Source of the DNA: Nitrosopumilaceae archaeon
GTDB taxonomy: Archaea > Thermoproteota > Nitrososphaeria > Nitrososphaerales > Nitrosopumilaceae
Direction: 5' to 3'
Length of the DNA: 64,000 nucleotides
Assembly: GCA_005798405.1 (NCBI GenBank)
Contig: SYJQ01000028.1
Coordinates: 1 to 64,000 of the forward strand
The notes below the pieces were generated by a model. That model worked only from the letters and a program-made list of their open reading frames with translations, did not search any database and was not told the DNA's origin. Positions 34,773 to 43,430 of this stretch are shown here, one piece after another. Positions within the stretch are counted from its first letter, which is position 1, and each line of letters opens with the position of its first letter. Both the position numbers and the translations under genes were made by a program.

Positions 34773-35198
34773 TTATCCCGAAATGTTTTGAGATGTTTCT
34801 TGCATGAGTTGATTCATTTGATCCTTACCTTGTTCCAATCTGGCTACTGCATCTTGTTTTCTAGCAGAAGTATCTTGTAAAGCAACTTCAATTTCTTTAA
34901 TTCGTGCCTCAAGATAGTTTATAGTAGAATCATATGTTTTTTCCACCGCAATTCCTGCACCTATATTCAAAACAATTTTGTCATTAGACGAAATTTTTGT
35001 TTGCACATATGATCCCATTCCAATAGGGAGTAAAGTATCAGAATTAGGTTTTTGGCGAAGTGATTTTATCGATTCTATTGCAGAAACAGATTCTCTTAAG
35101 ACACTTAGAAGCGTTCCTTCTCGTTGAGATAAATCTGCAAAGTAGGTTTCAAGCATTTGCATTTGCTGCATTAATTGTTGGGCCTGCTCTTCACTCAT
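34773..35198 (-). CDS. pfdA: Prefoldin alpha subunit
   Basis: 141 residues: two long coiled-coil helices (about 3-50 and 95-138) separated by two beta hairpins (LLPIGMGSYVQTKI and KIVLNIGAGIAVEK), the alpha-type prefoldin pattern. It forms the hexameric chaperone with the beta subunit encoded near 4.8 kb. A TATA box lies about 28 nt upstream; ftsY follows after four bases. Confidence 0.93.
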   Translation of the reverse strand: MSEEQAQQLMQQMQMLETYFADLSQREGTLLSVLRESVSAIESIKSLRQKPNSDTLLPIGMGSYVQTKISSNDKIVLNIGAGIAVEKTYDSTINYLEARIKEIEVALQDTSARKQDAVARLEQGKDQMNQLMQETSQNISG

Positions 35199-35221
35199 TT
35201 ACAACAAACTATCTAGAGATG

Positions 35222-35231
35222 GTTATAAATT
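35222..35231 (-). promoter_or_regulatory. TATA box for pfdA-ftsY-argF
   Basis: The plus strand GTTATAAATT reads AATTTATAAC on the coding strand and is centred about 28 nt before the pfdA ATG. The remainder of this 175-base gap, up to the SOD stop, is AT-rich with no gene seen. Confidence 0.5.
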
Positions 35232-35373
35232 CATTCATAAAATAATAACAAAAGAAAACAAAATAAAAGAAAAAGATTACCATTTACAATGATTTGAAAA
35301 ATTTGCAAAATAAACGAAAAATTAAATCAGTATCAGAAGAAATATAGAATTAAAAAAAATAAAGATTAGAACT

Positions 35374-35994
35374 TTATTTTGCTTTAGAGAATCTGTTTTC
35401 TACTTCATCCCAATTAACTACATTCCACCAAGATGCAATATAATCAGGTCTTTTGTTCTGATATTTCAGATAGTATGCATGTTCCCAAACATCACAACCC
35501 AACAATGGTATTAATCCTTCAGTTCTTGGACTAGTTTGGTTTGGCATAGATTTGTACTCAACCTTTCCAGTGGAAGGATTGTATACTAACCATCCCCAAC
35601 CACTGCCTTGAATTACTGCAGAAGTGGATGAGAATTTCTCTTTGAAGTCAGAAAAGCTACCAAAGGAATTATTGATTGCATCAGCAATTGATCCTCCAGG
35701 TTCTCCTCCTCCATTTGGTTTCATGTTGTTCCAAAATAGTGCATGATTATCATATCCACCACCATTAAAATTAATGGCACTTCTTTGTCCTTCAGGTACT
35801 TGACTAAGATTTGACAAAATGTCCAAGATATCTTTGTTCTGTATTTCTGCGGGACAGCTTTCTAGTGCTGCATTAAGTTTGTCAGTGTATGTTTGATGAT
35901 GTTTTGTATGATGGATCTCCATTGTTCTTGCGTCAATGTGAGGTTCCAATGCATCATATGCATATGGTATTTTTGGAAGTGTGTATTTTCCCAT
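35374..35994 (-). CDS. sod: Superoxide dismutase (Fe/Mn type)
   Basis: 206 residues, with metal ligands in EIHHTKHHQTY (N-terminal His), NHALFWNNM (His), and DVWEHAYYLKYQNKRPDYI (Asp and His), plus GSGWGWLV. It converts superoxide to peroxide and oxygen. It lacks a signal peptide, so it is cytosolic. It is expected to be important in an aerobic ammonia oxidiser. Iron versus manganese cannot be read reliably. Divergent from the subtilase gene. Confidence 0.95.
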   Translation of the reverse strand: MGKYTLPKIPYAYDALEPHIDARTMEIHHTKHHQTYTDKLNAALESCPAEIQNKDILDILSNLSQVPEGQRSAINFNGGGYDNHALFWNNMKPNGGGEPGGSIADAINNSFGSFSDFKEKFSSTSAVIQGSGWGWLVYNPSTGKVEYKSMPNQTSPRTEGLIPLLGCDVWEHAYYLKYQNKRPDYIASWWNVVNWDEVENRFSKAK

Positions 35995-36071
35995 GTGGAT
36001 ACTTCGATATTTATTCCATTTATTGCTTTACTAGTCAATTGGTTTTTACTTGCTAAAAATATCGTAAAAAT

Positions 36072-38120
36072 ATGAAATTATTGATAGTTTTTGCATGTAT
36101 CATAACTATTTCAGCAACAGTAATTATTTCACAGTTTGAATCAAATGAGATTATTCACACTTATCTTGATAGAAGTGTTCCATTTGTAGGAGCAAATATT
36201 CCAAATCTTGAGGGAATTGATGGCAAAGGAATCAAAATTGCAGTTATTGACACGGGTATTGATTTCAATCATCCAGATCTTTTTGGATGGGGGGAAAACG
36301 GAAAAGTGGTTGGAGGATATAATTTCATTGATGATGGAGAATTGCCAATGGATGCAAATGGACATGGAACACAAGTTGCAGGAGTAATTGCTGCCGATGG
36401 ACAATTAGTAGGGATAGCACCAAAAGCTAAAATTTTGGCATACAAAGTTTCAGAAAACGGAGAGGCAGTATCATCTGACTTGATAGTAAAAGCAATAGAC
36501 AGAGCAATTGAAGATGATGCAGACATAATCAATATCAGTCTAGGGGTAAACAAGACAAACACCGGTATTGAACATGCAGTTAACAGAGCACTTGAAAAAG
36601 AAATCTTTGTTGTAACTGCAGCTGGGAATGATGGTCCTACATCTAAAACAATTGGCAGTCCAGGAAAAAACTACGGTTCAGTCACTGTCGGTGCAACATA
36701 TAATAATTTGACATCAAGCCTGGTTGCAACGTTAGAAGTCAATGAAAAACCATATACTGTAATTCCCATGGTGGGTTCGTCTAAATTAAACGAGTCAGTT
36801 GTCGGTAAAATAATTTTTGGAGGATACGGAAAAAAATCAGATCTGAAAGATGTTAACGCTACTGATTCAATTCTACTTGTGGAGAGAGGTAGTGATGTCA
36901 AAGGAGAACTTCTTTATTTTTCTACAAAAGAAAAAAATGCAGCAGATGTAGGAGCGAAGGCTTTGATAGTTTACAATAATGAACCAGGAATTTTTCTAGG
37001 AGAGTTAATTCACGAATTTGTAGAATCTGATTATAAACCACAGATTCCAGTCGTGTCAATTGATAGAAAAGAGGGATTGGAAATTAAAGAGGCAATTCAA
37101 GAAAAAAATAAAGCAAGTTTACATCTTTTCTATAATCCAGATTTTGTTGCACATTTTAGTTCAAGAGGATCTGTTTCACCGTTTTACATAAAACCAGACA
37201 TTGTAGCTCCAGGTGCATACATCAATACAACACAAATCAATGGGGGGTACAATTTGACTAGTGGCACAAGCTTTGCAGCACCACATGTTAGTGGAGCAGC
37301 TGCATTATTACTTGAGAAATATCCCAGCATACATCATCATGAGATCAAGTCATTATTGTTGACTACGACTGAGCCTGTTTCAGATGCTTATGGTCAAGAA
37401 TTTTCACTAAGTGATTCAGGTTCAGGCAGGCTAAATATCGCAAAGGCTTTTCAGGCAAAATTAATTATCACGCCCCCAAACTTTGTGATTTACTTATCAT
37501 CAGATAATCCAACCACTCAAAAACAATTAGAATTAAAACTGCTAAAAGGAACACTTGAGAATTTAGAAGTACATTTTGATGGACCTGAATTTATTCAGTT
37601 TTCACATATTTTAGAGGGAAGTAATTTGTTAATTAAAACAAAAATCATTGGACAAAATTATGGAGAATATGAGGGGAAAATAATCATTAATCATGATGAT
37701 GTAAAATACATAGTTCCTGTTTTGATACATTACACAGAAGGTTCAATCTCCGTAAATCAAGAAAATGAAAAACTCAATTTTATGATTTTTCATCCAGAAA
37801 AATGGAGTTTTGCAAAAATTTCAGTGATAAACAGTGAAAATGGAAAAATCGAGACAGTCACTGCAACTCCAGAAAGAGATGCGTCAGTGAAAATCAAGGA
37901 AAATGCAGAGTATTGGATAGATGCAAAAATAAAAATCGATGGAAAAACTTTTGATGCATACAATACTATTGAAGTAAATTCAATAAATGAAAACATTCAG
38001 AATGAATTTGATTTATCGAATATTCCAGAAAAACAAATGGTAATAGTATTTGGAATTGTGATAATTGTTGGAATAATCGGAGTTATATCAATACGAAAAA
38101 CAATTAAGAGTGAATCTTAG
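36072..38120 (+). CDS. Membrane-anchored subtilisin-like serine protease with PA domain
   Basis: 682 residues. N-terminal signal sequence (LLIVFACIITISATVII). The S8 catalytic triad is D60 (AVIDTGIDFNHPDL), H98 (NGHGTQVAG) and S400 (SGTSFAAPHVSGAAALLL). A PA domain is inserted at about 270-355 (ADVGAKALIVYNNEPGIF ...). Beta-sandwich C-terminal domains run from about 465 to 650. A C-terminal helix (VIVFGIVIIVGIIGVISI) is followed by a short basic tail, so the enzyme is displayed outside the cell and anchored at its end. There is no obvious propeptide: the catalytic domain begins about 45 residues in. Likely role: degradation or processing of surface or external proteins. Confidence 0.92.
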   Translation: MKLLIVFACIITISATVIISQFESNEIIHTYLDRSVPFVGANIPNLEGIDGKGIKIAVIDTGIDFNHPDLFGWGENGKVVGGYNFIDDGELPMDANGHGTQVAGVIAADGQLVGIAPKAKILAYKVSENGEAVSSDLIVKAIDRAIEDDADIINISLGVNKTNTGIEHAVNRALEKEIFVVTAAGNDGPTSKTIGSPGKNYGSVTVGATYNNLTSSLVATLEVNEKPYTVIPMVGSSKLNESVVGKIIFGGYGKKSDLKDVNATDSILLVERGSDVKGELLYFSTKEKNAADVGAKALIVYNNEPGIFLGELIHEFVESDYKPQIPVVSIDRKEGLEIKEAIQEKNKASLHLFYNPDFVAHFSSRGSVSPFYIKPDIVAPGAYINTTQINGGYNLTSGTSFAAPHVSGAAALLLEKYPSIHHHEIKSLLLTTTEPVSDAYGQEFSLSDSGSGRLNIAKAFQAKLIITPPNFVIYLSSDNPTTQKQLELKLLKGTLENLEVHFDGPEFIQFSHILEGSNLLIKTKIIGQNYGEYEGKIIINHDDVKYIVPVLIHYTEGSISVNQENEKLNFMIFHPEKWSFAKISVINSENGKIETVTATPERDASVKIKENAEYWIDAKIKIDGKTFDAYNTIEVNSINENIQNEFDLSNIPEKQMVIVFGIVIIVGIIGVISIRKTIKSES

Positions 38121-39603
38121 GACCCGCATTTATTATTTCAGGTATGACATTCTGAAATTTTTTAAAATTTTCAACAAACATTTGAGCTAATTTTTTTGCA
38201 GAAAGTTCGTATGACTCTTTATCCGACCAAGTATTTTTTGGATCGAGGATTTCAGATGGTACATCTGGAACTTCTGTTGGGATGTCAAGATTGAATATAT
38301 CATCATGTCTATATTTTACACTGTCCAGTACACCAGTAAGTGCAGCGGTTACCATTGCTCGACTATATTTTATCTTGATTCTTGTACCAATACCATATGG
38401 TCCACCAGACCATCCAGTGTTAACAAGATAAACAACCGTGTTGTGTTGATTGATTTTTTCTCCAAGTAGTTTTGCATATACAGATGCCTGTCTAGGCATA
38501 AACGGTGCTCCAAAACATTCAGAAAATACAGATTTTGGTTCTTTGATTCCTCGTTCAGTTCCAGCTAATTTACTAGTATACCCAGACATGAAATGATACA
38601 TCGCTCCTTCTTTTGTCAATCTAGATACAGGAGGTAAAACACCCAATGCATCAGCAGTTAGAAATACGACTACTTTTGGATGACCACCTATACTTGGAAT
38701 TACTGCTCCTGGAATGTAATCAAGAGGGTATGCAACACGTGTATTTTCAGTTAATTTGTTATCGTTATAATCAGGAATGCCGTTATTGAGTACAACGTTT
38801 TCTAATACAGCCCCAGGTTTTATCGCATTCCAAATTTCAGGCTCTGCTTCTTGACTAAGATTAATACATTTTGCATAAAATCCACCTTCAAAATAAAATG
38901 TCCCGTTATCAGACCAACCATGTTCATCGTCTCCAATTAATCTTCTATTAGGATCAGCTGAGAGAGTGGTTTTTCCAGTTCCAGATAAACCAAAAAATAG
39001 AGCAGTGTCTCCATTTTTTCCAATGTTTGCAGAACAGTGCATTGGGAATACATCACGTTCTGGTAAGAGAAAATTCATTACACCAAACATAGATTTTTTC
39101 ATCTCTCCTGCATATTGAGTTCCTCCAATCAAAACAATTTTTCTAGTCAAATCAATCAGTATGAAAACATTTGATGCGGTTCCATCAACTTTAGGTACTG
39201 CTTGAAAATCATTAATACACATTACAGTGAATTCAGGTTCATGATTTTCCAATTCTTCTTCAGATGGCCTTATGAATAGCTGTCTTGCAAAAAGACTTTG
39301 CCAAACATGATCATTGATTACTCTAATAGGTAATCGATTTTCTTTGTCGGCACCTACAAATCCATCAAACACAAAAAGATCTTTCCCATCTACAAAATGT
39401 TTCATTTTTTCAAGAATGGCTTCGAATTTGTCACTTTGGAACTGATGATTAATTTTTCCCCAATCAATTGTGCTACGGGTTTTATCATCAATTACGATAA
39501 ATCTGTCATCAGGGGATCTTCCAGTATATTTTCCAGTGTTAACAGAAAGAGAACCTGTGGAATTTATCACTCCTTCATTTCGAGCAACCGCGGTTTTGAC
39601 CAA
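38104..39603 (-). CDS. pckA: Phosphoenolpyruvate carboxykinase (ATP)
   Basis: 499 residues from a TTG start, with TGKYTGRSPDDRFIV, FGLSGTGKTTLSADPNR (kinase-1a P-loop), IGDDEHGWSD (kinase-2/metal) and NTGWSGGPYG. It interconverts oxaloacetate + ATP and PEP + CO2 + ADP, feeding gluconeogenesis from the carbon-fixation products. The annotated start is almost certainly not the true N-terminus: 38 further in-frame codons upstream encode TDKFLSQIQNFGINP and VYRNLAVDD, the conserved PEPCK N-terminal region, but without any ATG, GTG or TTG; see the separate entry. The 3' end overlaps the convergent subtilase by 17 bases. Confidence 0.93.
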   Translation of the reverse strand: MVKTAVARNEGVINSTGSLSVNTGKYTGRSPDDRFIVIDDKTRSTIDWGKINHQFQSDKFEAILEKMKHFVDGKDLFVFDGFVGADKENRLPIRVINDHVWQSLFARQLFIRPSEEELENHEPEFTVMCINDFQAVPKVDGTASNVFILIDLTRKIVLIGGTQYAGEMKKSMFGVMNFLLPERDVFPMHCSANIGKNGDTALFFGLSGTGKTTLSADPNRRLIGDDEHGWSDNGTFYFEGGFYAKCINLSQEAEPEIWNAIKPGAVLENVVLNNGIPDYNDNKLTENTRVAYPLDYIPGAVIPSIGGHPKVVVFLTADALGVLPPVSRLTKEGAMYHFMSGYTSKLAGTERGIKEPKSVFSECFGAPFMPRQASVYAKLLGEKINQHNTVVYLVNTGWSGGPYGIGTRIKIKYSRAMVTAALTGVLDSVKYRHDDIFNLDIPTEVPDVPSEILDPKNTWSDKESYELSAKKLAQMFVENFKKFQNVIPEIINAGPKIHS

Positions 39604-39724
39604 ATCATCTACTGCTAAATTACGATATACTTTTGAGGGATTTATTCCAAAATTTTGTATTTGTGATAAAAATTTGTCAGTTTTAACAGAGCCTATTACT
39701 TCGGTCAGAGGAAGTAACCCCCAT
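39604..39724 (-). other. Probable missing 5' part of pckA with a frame break at a G run
   Basis: Minus-strand codons from 39717 to 39604 are open and in frame with pckA, and read as PEPCK sequence (SVKTDKFLSQIQNFGINP, then VYRNLAVDD). They lack any standard start. A GGGGG run (39722-39718) directly precedes them. Removing one G puts the ATG at 39724 in frame (MGLLPLTEVIG...); adding one G puts the ATG at 39737 in frame (MIIVDGG...). Either a sequencing/homopolymer error, a real frameshift, or initiation at a non-standard codon. Confidence 0.65.
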
Positions 39725-39830
39725 CAACAATTATCATACTAATCCCAGGCTTAATCATGAGATATTTCGATCGGCCTTAATTTTCCTTATTATCTCTTTC
39801 CTATCAGATAATTTTTTTCATCTAGGAACG

Positions 39831-39843
39831 TATTTATTTAAAA
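39831..39843 (+). promoter_or_regulatory. TATA box for rpl32e-rpl19e
   Basis: TATTTATTTAAAA, centred about 24-28 nt before the rpl32e ATG at 39861, in the gap divergent from pckA. Confidence 0.5.
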
Positions 39844-39860
39844 TTTCAAGAGTCAAACTG

Positions 39861-40265
39861 ATGCCGATCAACAAAGAGAAACTAGCTAAAAGACAAGAAG
39901 CTAAAGAACACAATCCAGAATTTATCAGACCAGAAAGCTGGCGTTATGTTAGATTACAAACAAATTGGAGAAAACCAAAAGGAATTGATCATCATCAAAG
40001 AAAACAAAAAAGCAGAGGTCGTCCAGGACTTGTCAAAGTAGGTTACGGTGGACCAAAAGAGGCAAAAGGACTGCACCCTTCAGGATATACAGATAATCTA
40101 GTTTATACAATAAATGATTTGAAAAAACTTAATCCAAAAACAGACGGTGTAAGATTTGGACATGGTGTTGGTACTAGAAAAAGAAAAGAAATCATTGTAA
40201 AAGCAATGGAAAGTAAGTTCAAGGTGTTTAACGCGAGAGTGAGTGCAAGTGGTAGTAAATCTTAA
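39861..40265 (+). CDS. rpl32e: 50S ribosomal protein L32e (eL32)
   Basis: 134 residues with FIRPESWRYVRLQTNWRKP, the RGRPGLVKVGYGGPKEAKGLHPSG core and the basic GTRKRKEIIVKA segment, all L32e signatures. In most archaea it lies in the spc operon between L6 and L19e. Here L32e-L19e form a separate two-gene unit, about 8 kb from L18 and on the other strand. It overlaps rpl19e by 17 bases or more. Confidence 0.95.
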   Translation: MPINKEKLAKRQEAKEHNPEFIRPESWRYVRLQTNWRKPKGIDHHQRKQKSRGRPGLVKVGYGGPKEAKGLHPSGYTDNLVYTINDLKKLNPKTDGVRFGHGVGTRKRKEIIVKAMESKFKVFNARVSASGSKS

Positions 40266-40704
40266 AGCTAAAAAAAGACTGGTAGCACGAGTTACCGGCG
40301 TTGGAATTCACAGAGTAAAATTTGATTCGGATCATCTAGATGATGTAGCAGATGCAATTACCAGAGAAAATATACGTAGTTTAATTACAGCAAAAAAAAT
40401 CAAAATAAAATCAATAGTGGGGACTTCAAGAGGAAGGGCTCATACTAAAAAGGCTCAAAGAAACAAAAGAGGAACCACACAAGGTTCAAAACAAGGCACA
40501 AAAGGTGCAAGAGTTGGAAAGAAAGAAGTATACGTTGCAAAAGTTCGTGCATTGAGAAGATTGTTAAAAATTGCTAAAGATAGAAAAGAACTAACAAACC
40601 CAGAATTTTGGTTGCTTTACAAAAAAGTGGGTGGAAATACTGTAAGAAACAAAGCTCACCTAAGACTACTCATGGAAGAAACAATTTCCAAGAGAAAAAG
40701 CTAG
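40249..40704 (+). CDS. rpl19e: 50S ribosomal protein L19e (eL19)
   Basis: About 151 residues: NLKAKKRLVARVTGVGIHRVKF, ENIRSLITAKKIKIK, the basic RGRAHTKKAQRNKRG and the helical LRALRRLLK-type C-terminal region. Start: GTG at 40249 gives MVVNLKAKK, matching the usual N-terminal length; a GTG two codons upstream is possible. The start lies inside rpl32e, so translation is coupled. The last four bases overlap the convergent alkyltransferase. Confidence 0.94.
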   Translation: MVVNLKAKKRLVARVTGVGIHRVKFDSDHLDDVADAITRENIRSLITAKKIKIKSIVGTSRGRAHTKKAQRNKRGTTQGSKQGTKGARVGKKEVYVAKVRALRRLLKIAKDRKELTNPEFWLLYKKVGGNTVRNKAHLRLLMEETISKRKS

Positions 40705-41000
40705 AATCTATAGAGATTATTTTCCAAATCGAAAATTTTCCCATTCTTAATTATGATTCCTTCTCGGATCAGCATATCAGATTTAATCTCTTCACCATAT
40801 GCATATCCACCAACTTTGCCATCAGACTTTACAACTCTATGACACGGTATTATTACGGGGTAAGGATTCTTGTTCATTATTTTACCAACCGCCCTTTGCC
40901 CATTTTTCAAACCAACAGCTTTTGCTAATTCGCCATACGTTGTAATTTTTCCCTTGGGCACTTCAAGTAATTTTTTGTAAATTTTTTTATCAAGATTCAA
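40701..41000 (-). CDS. ogt: Methylated-DNA--protein-cysteine methyltransferase-like protein
   Basis: 99 residues consisting only of the C-terminal DNA-binding/active-site domain. KGKITTYGELAKAVG and the acceptor motif P-C53-H-R-V-V after VIIP are present, then GGYAYGEEIK. The cysteine shows it is an alkyl-accepting protein (O6-alkylguanine repair), not the Cys-lacking Atl type. It lacks the variable N-terminal domain, so it is a minimal form. Its start overlaps the D-aminoacyl-tRNA deacylase stop by four bases. Confidence 0.9.
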   Translation of the reverse strand: MNLDKKIYKKLLEVPKGKITTYGELAKAVGLKNGQRAVGKIMNKNPYPVIIPCHRVVKSDGKVGGYAYGEEIKSDMLIREGIIIKNGKIFDLENNLYRF

Positions 41001-41773
41001 AGTTTGATCACCTCAAGATCAGTATTGCTTAGAAAATTGATAATCTTTTGTTTGTTTGAACCCAATCCGCCCCAATCCAGAAAAGCAGTTTTTGCCATTT
41101 TATTTTGTTTCATAATATGTAAAAATAAATTTTTGTCAAGACTATCAAGTGCGTGTTTTGGTACAACAGTTCCAAGTGAAAATTCTCCTTCCAACAATTC
41201 ATGTGTAAACTTTTCAGGGTAATGTGTACCTCCAAAACAAATAGCCACCGGTGAAGGACTCACATCCTTAGTCATTACATCGTGCACTAAAACAGCAACT
41301 GAATTACATAAAGAAACATCAGTCCATTGTTTTTCAGTTGTGCCAATTTCAATAAAGATGACAGGTTTGGTCAATGCAGTGGGTCCATGATGTGTAGCTT
41401 CAATTGTGATTTGAAAATCAGAGAATTTTGATTTGTTTTTCCAAAGTGTCTGAAGATATTTTTTTTGTATGTATGGGTGTGGAATTGCTATTTGTCTATC
41501 ATTTCCTCCAAATTTAGCCTCCGAAAAATTACCAGTGCTATGACAAGTAAGAGCCAAAACTCCAGACTCGGCTGCATGTTTTGATAAAAAAATAAATCCA
41601 TCATAATCAAATTTTTCTTCTAACCAGTCAGCAGAGATGGCAGGTGTTGGAATTATTATCAAGTCATAGAATTTACCTCGATAAATCTCGCCTTCTTGCG
41701 TCATTTCTTGAGTAAGAAATTTTGCCATGTTGTATCCCGCAGGGTCATCGCGGTATGCTACAAGGAGTTCCAT
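40997..41773 (-). CDS. dtdA: D-aminoacyl-tRNA deacylase, archaeal DtdA
   Basis: 258 residues from the ATG at 41773, beginning MELLVAYRDDPAGYNMA. The upstream open frame is hydrophobic, overlaps the start of secE on the other strand and is not conserved-looking. Motifs TCHSTGNFSEAKFGGNDRQI, ITIEATHHGPTALTKPVIFIE and CFGGTHYPEKFT identify the archaeal/plant DTD2 (GEK1) family, which frees tRNA from mischarged D-amino acids using zinc. Divergent from secE. Confidence 0.92.
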   Translation of the reverse strand: MELLVAYRDDPAGYNMAKFLTQEMTQEGEIYRGKFYDLIIIPTPAISADWLEEKFDYDGFIFLSKHAAESGVLALTCHSTGNFSEAKFGGNDRQIAIPHPYIQKKYLQTLWKNKSKFSDFQITIEATHHGPTALTKPVIFIEIGTTEKQWTDVSLCNSVAVLVHDVMTKDVSPSPVAICFGGTHYPEKFTHELLEGEFSLGTVVPKHALDSLDKNLFLHIMKQNKMAKTAFLDWGGLGSNKQKIINFLSNTDLEVIKL

Positions 41774-41812
41774 GAGATAAGAGATATAAGGACACCTTAT
41801 TAATTTCCAGCA

Positions 41813-41986
41813 ATGAACCCTAAGCAGACTTTGAAAAACATGGCTAATACTTTGAAAATGGCTAAAAAGCCAGATCGTGACGAGTATCAACAGCATCTCA
41901 GATTAGTATTAATAGGAATTGCAGGTGTGGGTGCAATTGGCTTTACAATTCAGTTTGTCTTTTCAGTAATTACGTTTGGTAGATAA
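41813..41986 (+). CDS. secE: Preprotein translocase subunit SecE (Sec61 gamma)
   Basis: 57 residues starting NPKQTLKNMANTLKMAKKPD, an amphipathic helix, followed by RDEYQQHLRLVLIGIAGVG and one transmembrane helix (LVLIGIAGVGAIGFTIQFVF). This is the single-spanning archaeal SecE that clamps SecY. It lies two bases before spt5; the secE-spt5 pair is conserved across archaea and bacteria (secE-nusG). It is easily missed because of its size. Confidence 0.92.
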   Translation: MNPKQTLKNMANTLKMAKKPDRDEYQQHLRLVLIGIAGVGAIGFTIQFVFSVITFGR

Positions 41987-41988
41987 AA

Positions 41989-42447
41989 TTGTCCGAGGAA
42001 ATAAAATCTCATCTTTTTGCAATAAGAACCACTGGAGGTCAAGAAAAAGTAGTCATGAGACTATTAGAAGCAAAAGCAAATGCCAATAAAATTAACATTC
42101 AATCTGTATTATTAGTAGACAATCTAAAAGGATATGTCGTAATAGAGGCAATAAATCCAAGTGATGCATACATGGCAGTAGAGGGAGTTAGACATATTCG
42201 CGGCCAGCTTAGAGGAGAATTAGAATTTAAAGACATTGAAGGATATCTGATAAAGAAATCCACAGTTTCACAATTAACAATAGATAACATAGTAGAGATC
42301 ACTGGCGGTCCATTCAAAGGAATGAAAGCAACAATCACCAGAATAGATGTAGACAAAGAAGAAGCAACTGTCGTTTTATTAGATGCATCATATCAATTAC
42401 CAGTAACTGTCGACGCCAACTATCTAAAACTGTCAAGTGAGTCTTAG
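41989..42447 (+). CDS. spt5: Transcription elongation factor Spt5 (NusG homologue)
   Basis: 152 residues with an NGN domain (FAIRTTGGQEKVVMRLL ... YVVIEAINPSDAYMAVEGV) and a C-terminal KOW domain (VEITGGPFKGMKATITRID). It clamps the RNA polymerase cleft with Spt4 and couples transcription to translation. Starts at a TTG two bases after secE and is followed by rpl11, the conserved secE-spt5-L11 order. Confidence 0.95.
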   Translation: MSEEIKSHLFAIRTTGGQEKVVMRLLEAKANANKINIQSVLLVDNLKGYVVIEAINPSDAYMAVEGVRHIRGQLRGELEFKDIEGYLIKKSTVSQLTIDNIVEITGGPFKGMKATITRIDVDKEEATVVLLDASYQLPVTVDANYLKLSSES

Positions 42448-42481
42448 GAAGGATTAAATTTTTCATATTAAACTGATAAAC

Positions 42482-42964
42482 ATGGTAGAAGCACAAAAAG
42501 TATCATCACTTGTAACAGGCGGAGCTGCATCAGCAGGTCCACCACTAGGTCCAGCTTTAGGTCCATTGGGAGTCAATATTATGGAGATAATCAAGGCTAT
42601 CAATGAAAAGACAAAAGACTTTGAAGGAATGAAAGTCCCAGTAACAGTTTCTGTTTATCCAGACACAAAAAAATGGGAGATAGAAATTGGAATTCCTTCA
42701 GCAGCTGCATTATTACTAAAAGAAGCAGGAATTCAAAAAGGAACTGGAACTGCAGGAACTGCCTGGGTAGGGGATATAACCATAGATTCTGTTATCAAAG
42801 TTGCAAATACAAAACTAGAGAAATCCTATGCATCTTCTTTGAAATCTGTTGTAAAAACAATAATTGGAACATGTTTGTCACTTGGAATAAAGGTTGAGGG
42901 AAAAACACCAAAAGAGATCACTGCCGAAATTAATGAAGGCAAGTGGGATTCAAAACTAAAATAA
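42482..42964 (+). CDS. rpl11: 50S ribosomal protein L11 (uL11)
   Basis: 160 residues with the GAASAGPPLGPALGPLGVNIMEI signature and a C-terminal rRNA-binding domain; forms the stalk base of the GTPase centre. Located 34 bases after spt5. The L1-P0 genes that usually follow are separated from it by an inserted, oppositely oriented Lrp-type regulator. Confidence 0.96.
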   Translation: MVEAQKVSSLVTGGAASAGPPLGPALGPLGVNIMEIIKAINEKTKDFEGMKVPVTVSVYPDTKKWEIEIGIPSAAALLLKEAGIQKGTGTAGTAWVGDITIDSVIKVANTKLEKSYASSLKSVVKTIIGTCLSLGIKVEGKTPKEITAEINEGKWDSKLK

Positions 42965-42965
42965 A

Positions 42966-43430
42966 TTATAATATAGAGTAAACTGGGTCTTTATCGGTTT
43001 TTTGTAATTCGACAAAGGTTTCCGTGTTTATAATACCATCAATTTTTCCTATCTTCTCTATAACTATGGAATGCAATGCCTCTAAATTTTTTGCATGTAC
43101 ATTTACAATAATATCAAATCTTCCAGTCACTTCAGAAATAGAGATGACTTCTGGTGTCTCCATTAATTTTTTATGAATGTTATCTTTAAGTTTTGGATCT
43201 CTGTTAATTCCAACAGATGCTTTTACACCTATTCCTAAAAGAGAGTCATCTATAACTACAGTAAATTTTTTGATCAATTTTTTTTTCATTAATCGTTTTA
43301 TCCTACTATAAAGAACAGATGCATTAATTCCGAGTTTTTTTGACAGCGCAGGTACTGAGATGGAGCCATCTTTAGTTAGTTCAAAAAGCAATTTCATATC
43401 AAGTTCATCAAATCTCTGCAATGTGCTCAA
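42966..43430 (-). CDS. Lrp/AsnC-family transcription regulator
   Basis: 154 residues: N-terminal winged helix (about 8-60; LFELTKDGSISVPALSKKLG then NASVLYSRIKRLMKKKLI) and a C-terminal RAM/AsnC effector domain (about 70-150; GIGVKASVGINRDP, ITEVTGRFDIIVNVH-like segment). It probably controls amino acid or energy metabolism genes as a dimer or octamer. It is convergent with rpl11 (one base apart) and divergent from rpl1, sitting inside the ribosomal L11-L1 block. Confidence 0.9.
   Translation of the reverse strand: MSTLQRFDELDMKLLFELTKDGSISVPALSKKLGINASVLYSRIKRLMKKKLIKKFTVVIDDSLLGIGVKASVGINRDPKLKDNIHKKLMETPEVISISEVTGRFDIIVNVHAKNLEALHSIVIEKIGKIDGIINTETFVELQKTDKDPVYSIL

Noticed and set aside
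41774-41896. Hydrophobic N-terminal extension of the D-aminoacyl-tRNA deacylase
   Set aside because: It overlaps the secE start on the other strand, and the conserved protein begins with MELLVAYRDDPAG at 41773.
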